A DNA stretch of 64,000 bases from positions 143,144 through 207,143 of the forward strand of contig JALMQS010000905.1 of NCBI GenBank assembly GCA_024734495.1, in the 5' to 3' direction. The DNA is from Forficula auricularia (Eukaryota; Arthropoda; Insecta; Dermaptera; Forficulidae). Below, piece after piece: positions 23,105 to 32,736 of this stretch. The notes under the pieces were generated by a model. It made no database searches, was not told the DNA's origin, and saw only the letters and a program-made list of their open reading frames with translations. Position 1 is the first letter of the stretch. Every line of letters begins with the position of its first letter. The translations under genes and the position numbers were made by a program.

Positions 23105-23939
23105 ATAAGATATATTTTGCTCTACCGATATATTGATTATTTCCTTTTCCTCAATAAACTTAGGACAAGATTTAGAGAAATTGGGATGAGATGATTCAGG
23201 ACAACTAAGGCATTTTGGTCCATTCTGGGGATTCGGGGTGAGCGGGGTTGGAGCAAAAAGAACAAATAGGGGCTGATAAACACCGAGAAGATGTATGGCC
23301 ATATAATTGACACCGGAAGCAACGCATTGGGGGTGGAAAATATTTTCTCACCGTAAGGCTGTAAAAACCCGCTTTAATTGACAGTGGTAAAGTTGGAAAA
23401 CCAAATGTAAGAATAATTAGGGGAGTTGGAATTATTTGTCCGTGATCCTTCCGAGTAATTTTATGAAGATCTATGACGTTCTGATCTTTCAGTTCCAAAA
23501 GAATTTCTTCTTTCGGAATATTGACCAGATCTGGACAATAAATTACTCCTTTGGATGAATTAAGTGTGGCATGGGCCTGAGTTCTGATTGGGATATCAGC
23601 AGTAAATTGATTCAATTTAAATAGTGATTCGGTCTGTTTGTCATTAAATGTCTCAACCAGAAGGGTGCCATTTTTTAGTTTCTTAATGTTTTTTACTTTA
23701 CCAGCAGAGTGAGAAATTACGTGGTTTATCAAGAAAGGAGAAATTTTAGAAAGGTTTTTTTCACTATCAGCATGGCTGATTACAATGAAACGAGGTTGGA
23801 TTTTAGAATTATTTGTAAATAAACTGTTCTGGTTTATTGATAATAAATTATCAGAATTTTCGCCATACTGGGAACGAGGCCTTTTAGGTAGAGCTCGCGG
23901 AGGGACTTGAAGGGGGGGAAACATTTCGTTCCCCACCAT
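23105..23939 (-). pseudogene. LINE A ORF1, N-terminal part (zinc-knuckle RNA-binding protein)
   Basis: The frame opens at 23939 and runs 244 codons with the CCHC knuckle CFRCQLYGHTSSRC near its end. A shift near 23225 moves the frame to one reading NGPKCLSCPESSH, a further Cys/His cluster, and FIEEKEIINISVEQ. It is then broken at about 23104 by LINE B. The remainder of ORF1 is at 21908-21528. ORF1 proteins of I-type LINEs bind element RNA and form the transposition particle. Confidence 0.8.
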
Positions 23940-24189
23940 GGATTAGCTTGGGAGAATTGCGACTTGCAATTCTCCCAAAAATAAATTAATAGTAAAAATA
24001 AATATTAGAATATATATCTATAAAAAAATGAATAAAGATTTGAAATAATGAAAGAAAACAAGAAATAGAAAAAAAAAAAGAAAAAGAGATAGGTTATCTG
24101 TGATAATGATGAGTGGTGTCTAAGAGAACATCGAAAACACGTCCAACTGCCAAGAGAGCTCACTCACGACTGACTTCAAGAATTTATAT

Positions 24190-24530
24190 TTTTCTTAAAT
24201 TCAAAAAAAAAAAAAAATTAATTTTCCCGGTATAATATATATTTTAAATATAATATATATTTTAAAATTTCAAATGAGACATGCCGTAAATCTAATATTC
24301 TAAGCTATATAGAGGAATATATTAATATTAATATATAGAGATATTATAGATAGAGAATATAGAGATATTTTATTTGAAAAATTTGACAATCTAACTATTA
24401 GTTGCTTTTTCTCACCACATCGTTCTTTGATGCGCCACATGACATGACAATGGCTTTTATATATATATAGATATCCCCAATATATTATTTTTAATTGTTT
24501 ACTTTTTAAAATTTTCAACAATGCAAAGTA
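24190..24530. other. AT-rich spacer
   Basis: Target flank of LINE A with TATAATATATATTTTAAA repeats. No gene seen; the 73-codon minus ORF is low-complexity. Confidence 0.45.
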
Positions 24531-24654
24531 TTAGGTAGTTGAAGAGTTTGTCAAATTGCTTCTGATGTGGGGATTAAAAGACGAATTTTTATTAATATCT
24601 TGAGAAGAAGAGGAAGATTGCCTCGGCCGTGTATGAATGGAATGGAATTTCTCT

Positions 24655-24792
24655 ATCCATTCATACATTAATCACTGTGAATCAATTGTAATAGATTGAT
24701 GAAGAGGTCAAAGCCCTCGAAACTATACTCTCGTTATAAATAAAATCTATAATTCTAGCAGAAGACACACTCTTTTATTGTCTCCTTCAATT
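24655..24792 (+). repeat. Arm of the palindrome family with hammerhead-like motif
   Basis: Matches the right half of the palindrome at 37716-37978: ATTGATGAAGAGGTCAAAG, CCCTCGAAACTATACTCTCG, then TTCTAGCAGAAGACACACTC. The motif is weaker here: C3 of the core is T and the GTC is CTC. Confidence 0.7.
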
Positions 24793-24833
24793 AAAAATAA
24801 TATTAATATATCTCTTTTAACTGAATAAAAAAT

Positions 24834-24856
24834 AACCAAGCATCGCTCGGTGTTCT
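24834..24856 (+). mobile_element. Isolated Helitron 3'-terminus-like hairpin
   Basis: CAAGCATCGCTCGGTGTTCTAGGTACT matches the end of the Helitron H3 at 29425-29451 (hairpin CCGAGC-AT-CGCTCGG, then CTAGG|TACT). The rest of the element is not recognised upstream. Confidence 0.4.
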
Positions 24857-24936
24857 AGGTACTTTATATTATATGCAATACATTGGAACATGATGATTAA
24901 TTCGTCTTTTGTATCTTCTCTGTTTCAGATCTCATA

Positions 24937-25937
24937 ATGCCTTCTCGAAGAATATTTTTGGAAGATAACGAATTGGATAAGATTTTCAATATTCTCCGGA
25001 AGGGTCTGGAAGAAAACCCTCGACCAGTGGATGACCTTAAGAAAATTGTAAATTCTATTCTCCCCTGGGATAAATACAAATTGCTGCAGAAATTTCTCTC
25101 AGCAAACTATTTAATTACCGGAACCATGATGTTGGAATCTCTTCCAATTTTCCTTGACCAGAGGACCAAATTACTTTCCTTTGAGCAAAGTATAATAGAT
25201 CAACAAATTGTCGAATCTATTTTGGAACTAGTCCCGAAATACTGTCCGAATCTCGAAATATTCGATATGCGAACAATAACCGTCGAAAATGAGCTTAAAA
25301 CGAATTTGATAACGTTTTTGAAACAAACCACAAGTTTGAAATCTCTGCGAGTGAAGGTGCGACGTTTGGACCATGATAGTGCAATGAATCAACTATTGTA
25401 TGTAGATAATTTCGAGCAACATGATCTGGATGTTCAAATTGCACTACGAAAAATAGAAATGGTCAGTGGGTACCAAATAAGTCCATCACAATGTGCCAGA
25501 CTACTGAATTTGCTACCCAATTTGAAAAGTTTCGGCATTAATCAAGATATAAGTCCACTGATATCCACAATTACTGATTATGATGGTATTGGCAAAAAAT
25601 TAGCTAATATAACCGAAATATTGGTTGACTATAGAAGCCTACCTATAAATACTTTGGTGAAATATTGTCCAAAGATAAAAAATATATATCTAAACACACC
25701 AAGACAAAATGAGATCAAAAATCTCAGGGGATTTAAGCTACTTACAGAAATAAAAATTCTTTCTCACGATCCTGTATGTTTTAGAGAAATAATTAGGGCA
25801 TTAAAAAAATTGGGCGTCAAATAAAAATTTTGGATTTGGATTTACATGACGGGAATAGACATCTCCCAAAAATTTTACCTAAGTTATGCCCCAATTTACT
25901 TAAATTAGTATTTAATCGTAAAATCACCTTATTCTAA
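24937..25937 (+). pseudogene. LRR-like gene 2, frameshifted near its 3' end
   Basis: The open frame 24937-25824 (295 codons) starts at an ATG 8 nt after the acceptor CTCTGTTTCAG (24927-24928). It aligns with gene 1 along its length: LEDNELDKIF against LEDITMDNLF, KYKLLQKFL against KYKLLQRFL, SLPIFLDQRT against CLPIFLDQRT, and LRR-like units CPNLEIFDM, TTSLKSLRV, LPNLKSFG and FKLLTEIKI. The frame ends early at a TAA because a run of seven A's at 25803-25809 is one base off. In the next frame homology continues (RQIKILDLDL, LPKLCPNLLKLVF) to a TAA at 25935-25937. It is therefore either a pseudogene or an assembly error in a homopolymer. A pogo-like element follows 16 bp later, within the region that corresponds to the end of gene 1. 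Function unknown. Confidence 0.75.
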
Positions 25938-26011
25938 ATTAATTTTGTCAATACAGTCGACTCTCGATAATCCTTCAGCTGTTAACTTCGGTAAATCGAA
26001 AAAATGCTAAT

Positions 26012-27364
26012 CTTACAATAATTCGCATAGTGCTGAAAAATTGGTACAGCTCTTAAATACATTATTACAAATAAAATATCAAAAATCCTCATTCTTACGA
26101 CCTCTGCAAAAAAAAAATTCTCAGAGGTCAAAAATATCGGTTTTTTGCATTTTTCTCACAAACGGTAATTGTTATCGTAAAAATAGATCAGACAAAAGTT
26201 GTAGATCATGCAATTTTATACAAAAAATTTATTATACTTTTTTTCTACAAATCACCAATCCTGAGATATCGCCATTTCAAAAGTTGGAGACCTTGTAAAA
26301 AAATCGCAGATTTACCTTAATAAAATGAAAACCGCTCATCCTAGAAACTTGATTTCTATCACATTCTCTAGCAAATTTTGTTGACTTGAACGATTATTTG
26401 GAACAATTTTTTGTTAAAACTATTAGATTTGTTAGGGCCTCGGTTGAGTGCGTTGTGCGTCCGCGCCCCCACCTAGTTGGTGGGGTCCTAACAATGATTT
26501 GTGCAGGGCGATATTTGTGCCCTGGTGGAAAGCCGGGTTGGGCGCCACCCGATGATCGAAGGAGAGGGCATCTACCAACTAGTAGTCCCCAACCCGGCTT
26601 TCCACGAGGGCACAAACAACGCCCTGCACAAATCATTGTTAGGACCCCACCAACTTGGTGGGGGTCGCGGACACGCACCACAACGCACTCAACCGAGGTT
26701 CTAACAGATTTATAGATATCCAACATTTTCCATTACACTTTTGTGGATTCGGATCATATCCTGTCCGGAAAATCCTGGATATCTATAAATCTAAGAGTTT
26801 TATCAAAAAAGTGGTCCAAGTAAACGTTCAAGCCAACAAAATCTCCTAGAGAATGAGATAAGAATAAAGTTTCTAGAATAAGTTGTTTTCATTTTATGAA
26901 ATATAAACTGCGATTTTTTGAAAAAATTGATCATTTTATGTTCTGGAAAATGTTGGATATCTATAAATCTAAGAATTTTATCAAAAAAGTAGTCAAAATA
27001 AACGTTCTAATAAACAAAATTTCTTAGAGAATGAAATAGGAATCAAGTTTCTAGGATTTGTGGTTTTCATTTTATTAAGGAAAAAATTTTGAACTACTAC
27101 GACTCCAACTTTTGGAATTGCGATATCTCAGTAATGGTAATTTAAACAAAAAAAAGTATAAAGAAAATTTTTCTAGAAAATTGCATGATCTACAACTTTT
27201 GTCTGATCTATTTTTACGATAACACTTACCGTTTACGAGAAAAATCCGAAAAGCGGATAAATATTTTTGCAGAGGTCGGAAGGATGTAGATTTTTGATAT
27301 TTCATTTTTAATAGTGTATTTAAGACTTGTACCAATTTTCAACTCTATGCAAATTATTGTAAGC
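26012..27364. repeat. Foldback element inside the pogo-like element
   Basis: The left arm starts TTACAATAATTCGCATAG. The right arm ends CTATGCAAATTATTGTAA. Matching inner blocks include TTGGTACA / TGTACCAA, ATAGATCAGACAAAAGTTGT and GGATATCTATAAATCTAA, the last duplicated on the right side. It would form a hairpin of several hundred bp in RNA. Confidence 0.75.
26431..26705. mobile_element. 275-bp GC-rich palindromic MITE
   Basis: Termini GTTAGGGCCTCGGTTGAG and CTCAACCGAGGTTCTAAC. The arms remain complementary almost to the centre (GGTGGGGTCCTAACAATG, GGAAAGCCGGGTTGG). It is flanked by AGATTT at 26425-26430 and 26706-26711. The host sequence recurs uninterrupted nearby (CTATAAATCTAAGAG at about 26781), giving an empty site. 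The overlapping ORFs are artefacts of the palindrome. Confidence 0.9.
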
Positions 27365-28032
27365 TTAAATGTTTATTTCAACTAAACTATATGTATTTTG
27401 ATATACTCGATAACTCGAAATATTTTTGTAACAAAAAGGGGAGAGAAAGTTCTATAATCCGAACTAAGCCACTTCCCCCCCTCTTTATAATTCCAATTTT
27501 TCCTAACAATGTTTAATCCTCATTTTCCGCGTAATGTTTAATTAGGTATATGTTAATATAGATGTAATTTTTTTCTTTTTAGTCGTTTTCATTATTTTTT
27601 TCTTTTTTAATTGACTACGGCTATATATAAAATTTATGTAATCTTATACATAATTTCAAAAATATAATAAAAACTCTTAATCAGTTAACTTTTTCTTTCT
27701 TTCCTTTTGATAATTTAAACTTCTTGATAATTTGAAATTGTTAAAATATATGTATAATATTGGCAACTCCGAAATGACATCAGCGCCACTCCGGTGTTGA
27801 CTATCTTAACTTAATTTATTACTCACTTCATTTTCTACTCGAGTCCATGTACTATTCTATTTATTGTAATAATGTGCAAACTCAATAAAACGCTTTATAT
27901 ATTTTATCTGTAAAATTATCTGTCATTGTGACATTCCGCTATTCACACCTTTTATACCTCTTAACAGAAGTCTCTATAATTCGAATTTTTCTTAGAGTCC
28001 CTTGGATTTTGAATTATCGAGAGTCGACTGTA

Positions 28033-28270
28033 TATTAAATTCATCAATTACAACTATTAAAATGACTACAAAATCTGTCCTATCCCAAAGGACTATTTAT
28101 CCCCAGAGGAGCAGAGAGGGAATAATTTATTTCTATTATCTTTAATATTATTAATGTTACTTTATCTCATTCTTTTTTTGTAATCAATTTATGATAAATA
28201 AAATATATAAAATAAACTAAAATAATTTTTTATTTAATGTAGTTTTTTGTTCCTTTCAATTTTAGAATTT
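28033..28270 (+). other. 3' end and 3' UTR of LRR gene 2
   Basis: ATTAAATTCATCAATTACAA matches the last codons of gene 1. CCTATCCCAAAGGA and ATTTATGATAAATAAAAT then match its UTR. The AATAAA at 28197-28202 is the likely poly(A) signal. No foldback lies within this UTR part. Confidence 0.75.
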
Positions 28271-28580
28271 TTCTAGTGGCGTAAAGCGATCACGATCATT
28301 CTGACTGGCAGTCTTATCTAAATTTTGACATTCCGATTCAGCGTGTAGGGCTAGGACTGATAGACTGATGCACGAGATTGACTTATTTCCAAAAATCCAT
28401 CAATCAGAGCTTCAATCATGTAAAAATGAGGGCAGATTGAGAGTCTAAATGAAGCGTGTACTAATGGTACCGACATTATTCTTTTCATCAGCCGAGAACA
28501 TATATGGAACAATTTTAAGAATTCAAATATTTAATGAATTTGATAAAAATAATTTTTTCAAAAAAAAAAAATATATAATA
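28271..28580. other. Non-coding spacer
   Basis: Unique sequence; no gene or repeat recognised. Confidence 0.4.
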
Positions 28581-29680
28581 AAACCGACTTCAAAAAACTT
28601 AAATGCAACAAACAAAATAATAAGAACTCAAAAATAAAATGAAATCCACTAAAAAGTATAAAATAATAATCTAATTTAGTTACAACTAAATGACGTAATA
28701 TTTACATGAAATCACTTTTTGAAGTCGGTGCCAAACATATCTACTCTTATTAAACGAGCAAAAATTGTATATTTATATATATATATATATTTGTATCTTG
28801 GTTCTATTTTGAAAACGGACCTACCGATTTTGATGAAACAAAATCTATTAACAAGTTTTTAAGATAAAAAAACCATCTGGCTAGGTCTGGACCTCATCAA
28901 AATTCATCTTAATTGATTTTTTCTTAATTAAAGTAATTATTGATAGATGAAAATCTCAATAAAAAAAATTGATTCGGCGGAAGTCGTATTAGAACCTGGG
29001 ACCGAAACTCTAGGATTGAACCAATGAACTATTTTAAAAATCCTTGATTTTTACTTTTATTAAAATGAATATTTTTGAATTAGACTTTATTATAAGAGTG
29101 GAAATAATTGAATATATTATATATAGCTATGTATTTAATAAATAGAATTCATTGAATATATTGAGGCGCGGCAAATTTGAAATATGTATAATTGATTTAA
29201 GCTGAAAGAAAGACAACAATTAATTTTAAATTCAAAAACATTAAAAATATTAATAATTATTCCTTTGCCTCCCCCCCCCACTCTTCTAATTAAAACTAAA
29301 TATTCAATTCTCTTTTCTCCGGGCAATTATCCATGCAATTGTCTTCCTAAAAAGGTGGAGTGAGGGTGCAGTTTTGGGGGCGAGGTGTATGGTTTCGGGA
29401 GGGGCGTGTGGGGTTCTGGGGTTACCGAGCATCGCTCGGTGCCTCCAGGTACTACATTTTATGAATCAAACTCGACGGTTTTTACTTAGTACGATTGGCG
29501 GGTACGCTCGCTTATATAGTTTGTTTAGTACCGACTTCAAAAAGTGATTTCATGTTAATAATTCGTCGTTTAGTTGTAACTAAATTAGATAATAATTATT
29601 TTATACCTTTTAGTGCATTTTATTTTATTTTTAAGTTTTTATTATTTTATTTGTTGCATTTAATTTTTTTGAAGTCAGTT
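28581..29680. repeat. ACCGACTTC palindrome copy 1, split by Helitron H3
   Basis: Two inverted arms of about 160 bp run from AACCGACTTCAAAAAA to GAAGTCGGTGCCAAAC and back from TAGTACCGACTTCAAAAAG to GAAGTCAGTTTTA. Shared arm blocks include AGTTACAACTAAA and ATTTAATTTTTTTGAAGTC. The central unique spacer contains GAATCAAACTCGACGG and GGCGGGTACGCTCG. The whole Helitron H3 sits in the spacer. Copies 2 and 3 are at 36853-37195 and 38696-39345. Confidence 0.8.
28739..29451 (+). mobile_element. Complete non-autonomous Helitron (H3), ~710 bp
   Basis: The 5' end TCTACTCTTATTAAACGAGC follows A. The 3' end is the hairpin ACCGAGCATCGCTCGGT followed by GCCTCCAGG, then T. The palindrome copy at 36985-37000 reads CCAAACATATACC with no insert, so this element entered between A and T without target duplication, as Helitrons do. 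The terminal CCAGG (CTAGG in the related end at 24850) is close to but not exactly the usual CTRR. No coding capacity; the inside holds a diverged copy of the repeat seen at 36400-37500. Confidence 0.75.
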
Positions 29681-29689
29681 TTATTTATT

Positions 29690-30264
29690 TATTTTTTTTA
29701 TAAAAATTATTTTTATTTTTCTCTTTTTAGTGATGTTATTAATAGTGACTTAATAAAGGTAATACCTTGCATGCATTTCGTAAGAAAAAGGGTCGGACGA
29801 ATGAATCAGAAAATGATAATAAAATTAAATTCATAAATATAGAAATTCTCTAGAAACGTTTGCGGGTTTTAAATGAACGTTTTAAGATTTTTTTTTTATA
29901 AAAGATTTTATTTATTATAATTTCGATTATTTGCTCATAAGAATTGGATATTTACGTTAATACGTCATTGATCATATCATCAGAACTTTACAAAATTGAT
30001 ATGGGACCACCCCTAAAGGTACACTTTTTCCAATATAAAAAGAATCATCGAAATCGGTTCATAAACAAAGAAGTTATGCCTAAACAAACATAGCAAAAAT
30101 GGTCCAATACCAATGAAAAAAAAAACGGGACCAATTGGAAACTAGACTGAACCCAATTCAAAAAATCATCAAAATCTGTTCACAATTGTCGGAGATATCA
30201 GGTAACAGACAAAAAAAAATCAGTCCAATTGAGAATCACCTCCTTTTTTGAAGTCGGTTAATAA
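29690..30264 (+). mobile_element. ACCGACTTC-family element, 3' part with remnant peptide exon
   Basis: After the acceptor-like TTTTTCTCTTTTTAG (29716-29730 region), a frame at about 29776-29890 reads RKKKGRTNESENDNKI...KRLRVLNERF with one stop. It continues with the family blocks ATCATCGAAATCGG and CCAATACCAATGAAA. It ends CCTCCTTTTTTGAAGTCGGTTAA, the inverted form of AACCGACTTCAAAAAAGG. Confidence 0.7.
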
Positions 30265-30478
30265 TTATATAATATTATCATTATTAGTTAGATTTTCATT
30301 TTATAATTTGAAAATGGAATGAAATTTCATCAAAAAATCAATAATAATTTAAAATTAATTATTTACTTGAATTACTTGAATACATTAAAGTGTAAAGAGG
30401 ACCTTATTAGTGTTTATTTTATCATTTTACTAAGCAACCATGGAACAAGATTAATTAATAACTTTTAAGGAGTTAGGT

Positions 30479-30721
30479 CAAGGACGGATCCAGGAATTTT
30501 TATGGGGGGGGGGGGGGGGGGAGAATGTATTTAAGGTGGGCGATGTATATAAGATCTACTTTTCTCGAAAGTGTGTCGCGATCGAATTGTCCAAGCGGGG
30601 GGGGGGGGGGCAGAGACCCCCCCCCCCACACACACATAAAACTTTATTTTTAAATTTTTTAAAAATAAATGTTTTTTTTTTTTTACAAACGCCCCCTCCT
30701 CCCCCCCTGTATCCGCCCTTG
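30479..30721. mobile_element. hAT-like MITE, TIR CAAGGACGGATCCAG
   Basis: Termini CAAGGACGGATCCAG and CTGTATCCGCCCTTG. It is flanked by a perfect 8-bp duplication AGTTAGGT (30471-30478, 30722-30729). The interior has G and C homopolymer runs and no real ORF. Confidence 0.9.
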
Positions 30722-30889
30722 AGTTAGGTGTTGGTTCTAGGTGAAACATTTTAATATAATAATAAAACTTGAGCAAGATGCGAGGTAGGTTTTACAAAAA
30801 AAGAAATAAAACAAAATTGAGTTTTGAATTCGATATATTTCGGGGATGAGCCCATCGTCAAAAGTGATTCGGGGGGGGGGGGGGGGCTG

Positions 30890-31340
30890 TTTTTGGATCC
30901 TCATAAAAAATCGAACTACTAGACCAATTTTCTATTTTTACTTTACCATACAGGGTATGGTCAAGTATTGTAATGGTGGATGAAAAAATTTTTTTTCTTT
31001 CTTTTTTTCAAAATATCTAAAAAACGGCTGAAACTATTTTGATTAAAAAAATTGAGCGAAATCAGGGCACTTCGGTCTACAAAAATTCTCTAATAAGTAA
31101 ATATCGAAAAAATTATATTTTTCGAGATAATAATTGTTTTGTCAAAATGTCTGTTAGTCTGTGCGTTACCAAATTTGTGTACGAGCTAGCTCAAAAACTA
31201 GTGTGAATATCGAAACCAAATTTCACACGTAGTTTTGGTCCATTGAGATTAATAGCTGATTAGATTCTGGTGCATATTGACCCAAAATTAAAGGGGGTTA
31301 AAAATTAAAAATCTAGATCGTTTGAGCAAACTCAACCAAA
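30890..31340 (-). repeat. Repeat with CCCTGTATGGTAAAG block, empty-site copy
   Basis: Reverse complement of 40480-41500 without the R2-type LINE fragment. Shared blocks include CATACAGGGTATGGTCAAGT, CACTTCGGTCTACAAAAA, GTTTTGTCAAAATGTCTGTT and ACGTAGTTTTGGTCCATTGA. Non-coding. Confidence 0.75.
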
Positions 31341-31610
31341 TTTATTTTATGTTATGTTTGTTCAGGCATAACTTCTTTGATTATGAACCGATTTTAATGA
31401 TTCTTTTTTTCTGCGTTTGGATCAGTATTGGTCCAAGATAGTCAAGATACCTAAATATTTATTTTATATATGTTTAGGGAGAACTTCTTGTTTTATTGGA
31501 AAGGGGGTACCTTAGGGGTGGTCTCATATTAATTTGGTCAAGTTCTAATGATGAAATAACGTAAATCTCATATTAATTATACATTATTTTTTGATAATTA
31601 AGTTTAATGA
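31335..31610 (-). repeat. ACCGACTTC-family internal fragment
   Basis: TGTTCAGGCATAACTTCTTT, GAACCGATTTTAATGATTC and AATTTGGTCAAGTTCTAATG match the family internal region in minus orientation. Confidence 0.6.
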
Positions 31611-31764
31611 TTGTTAAGACGTCATAATACAGGGAATACATAATACAGGGAGACTTAAATGAAAATGTAACACAAAAGGGGGTCTAAAAATCTAAAAATT
31701 CGTGTGACGTAATTTATAGACGGCCCATAAAGTGATTAGATATATTATTCTATTCATCAATTTA

Positions 31765-31925
31765 GGATCAACTATGACTTCAAAATAAATTGTTTCTAGT
31801 TTTTTTCAAATTAATTTCACTTCATCTCATATTTTGTACTCAATTTATGATAAATAAAATCTAAAATATATGCTAAAATAAATTTATTTACTGCCTACAT
31901 ATTTTTTTTCCTTTGTATTTTAATA
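31765..31925 (+). pseudogene. Orphan 3' end of a third LRR gene-family member
   Basis: TATTCATCAATTTAGGATCAACTATGACTTCAAAAT corresponds in gene 1 to its last codons and first UTR bases. The UTR end ATTTATGATAAATAAAATCT follows, with AATAAA at 31853-31858. No coding sequence for the rest of the protein is found upstream, so only the tail survives. Confidence 0.7.
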
Positions 31926-32098
31926 ATTTTGCCTTGTATCAATGAATTTCTTTTCAAAATTTAAGGAAGATTTTAAAATTATATTTTAATTATAATTAAT
32001 TAATTAGATTCCATTATTAAAACAAATACCTAATAATGATTTTATAACAATCAATCAATTAATTGGCCAATTAAAATGATAAAAAAGAATTTATATAA

Positions 32099-32732
32099 CA
32101 CTGTTCGACAAATTTTTGCCCCTTAAACCTAACAATTGATTCCAGTAGAGTTATATACGTGGATTCTCATGTAATTTCCCGATTTTTTACAACATGTCAG
32201 AGTTTTGAGATATTATCGGTGAAAATGACGAAAAAGGCCATTTTACTTTATTTTCGAGTCCCATTAAATATTAAACACAAATATTTGATGTCAAAATATT
32301 TTATTGACGTAATAGAATGATAGCTTCCTCTTTGATTTTCAAATTATCTATTGTTTTTAGCTCAATTAGAACTCGAGTTATAGCCAAAAAACTAAAACTA
32401 CGTGATTATAAAGGATAATAAACATAAGATCTTAGTTTTTTAGTTATAACTCCAGTTCTAATTGAGTTACGAACAAGTGGTAATTTGAAAATCAAAGAGG
32501 AAGCTATCATTCTATTACGTCAATAAAATATTTTGATTTCAAATATTCCTGTTTAATACTTAATGGGACTCGAAAATAAGCTCAAAATGGCATTTTTCGA
32601 CATTTTGACCGTTAATATCTCAAAATTTTGACGTGTTATAAAAAATCGGAAAATTGCATGAGAATTAGCGTAGAAAACTCTACAGGAATCCACTGTTAGG
32701 TTTAAGGGGAGAAATTTTTTTGTCGGGCAGTG
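32099..32732. mobile_element. Harbinger-like palindromic MITE, copy 1
   Basis: Almost perfect 634-bp palindrome with termini CACTGTTCGACAAA and TTTGTCGGGCAGTG, flanked by TAA on both sides (32096-32098, 32733-32735). A second copy at 59264-60637 is flanked by TTA. A 3-bp TWA duplication fits PIF/Harbinger. Inner blocks: ACCTAACAATTGATTCCAGT, TGACGTAATAGAATGATAG and AACTCGAGTTATA. The 95-codon ORF is not credible. Confidence 0.8.
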
Positions 32733-32736
32733 TAAT

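Larger units (their letters stand above)
17421..24174 (-). mobile_element. Full-length I-type LINE (LINE A), interrupted by LINE B
   Basis: The 5' end is at 24174 (GTCAGTCGTGAGTGAGCTC on the minus strand). A ~235-nt 5' UTR, ORF1, ORF2 and a 3' UTR follow, the last containing GTCGTTGATGCGCCCTAAAA and ending in a short ATAATAAATAAA-type tail near 17421. The direct repeat TTCAAGAATTTAT flanks it at 17408-17420 and 24175-24187, so both ends are intact. Without the LINE B insert (21909 to about 23104) it would be about 5.6 kb, the usual size of I-group elements. APE endonuclease, RT and RNase H in ORF2 plus zinc knuckles in ORF1 support the I superfamily. Confidence 0.9.
25954..28030. mobile_element. 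pogo/Tigger-like DNA transposon, non-autonomous
   Basis: The terminal inverted repeats CAGTCGACTCTCGATAAT are perfect over 18 bp. The TA dinucleotide is duplicated (25952-25953 and 28031-28032). Subterminal ATAATTCGAA-like sequence lies near the right end. These are the marks of the pogo/Tigger branch of Tc1/mariner. No transposase ORF is present. The interior holds a large foldback (26012-27364) and, inside that, a GC-rich MITE. It separates the last codons of gene 2 from its 3' UTR. Confidence 0.85.

Noticed and set aside
26386..26849. Overlapping ORFs of 109, 110, 67 and 64 codons
   Set aside because: They are reading frames through a GC-rich palindromic MITE; both strands are open because the sequence is self-complementary.
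30531..30776. ORFs of 81 and 63 codons
   Set aside because: They translate homopolymer G/C and poly-A/T runs of a hAT-like MITE.
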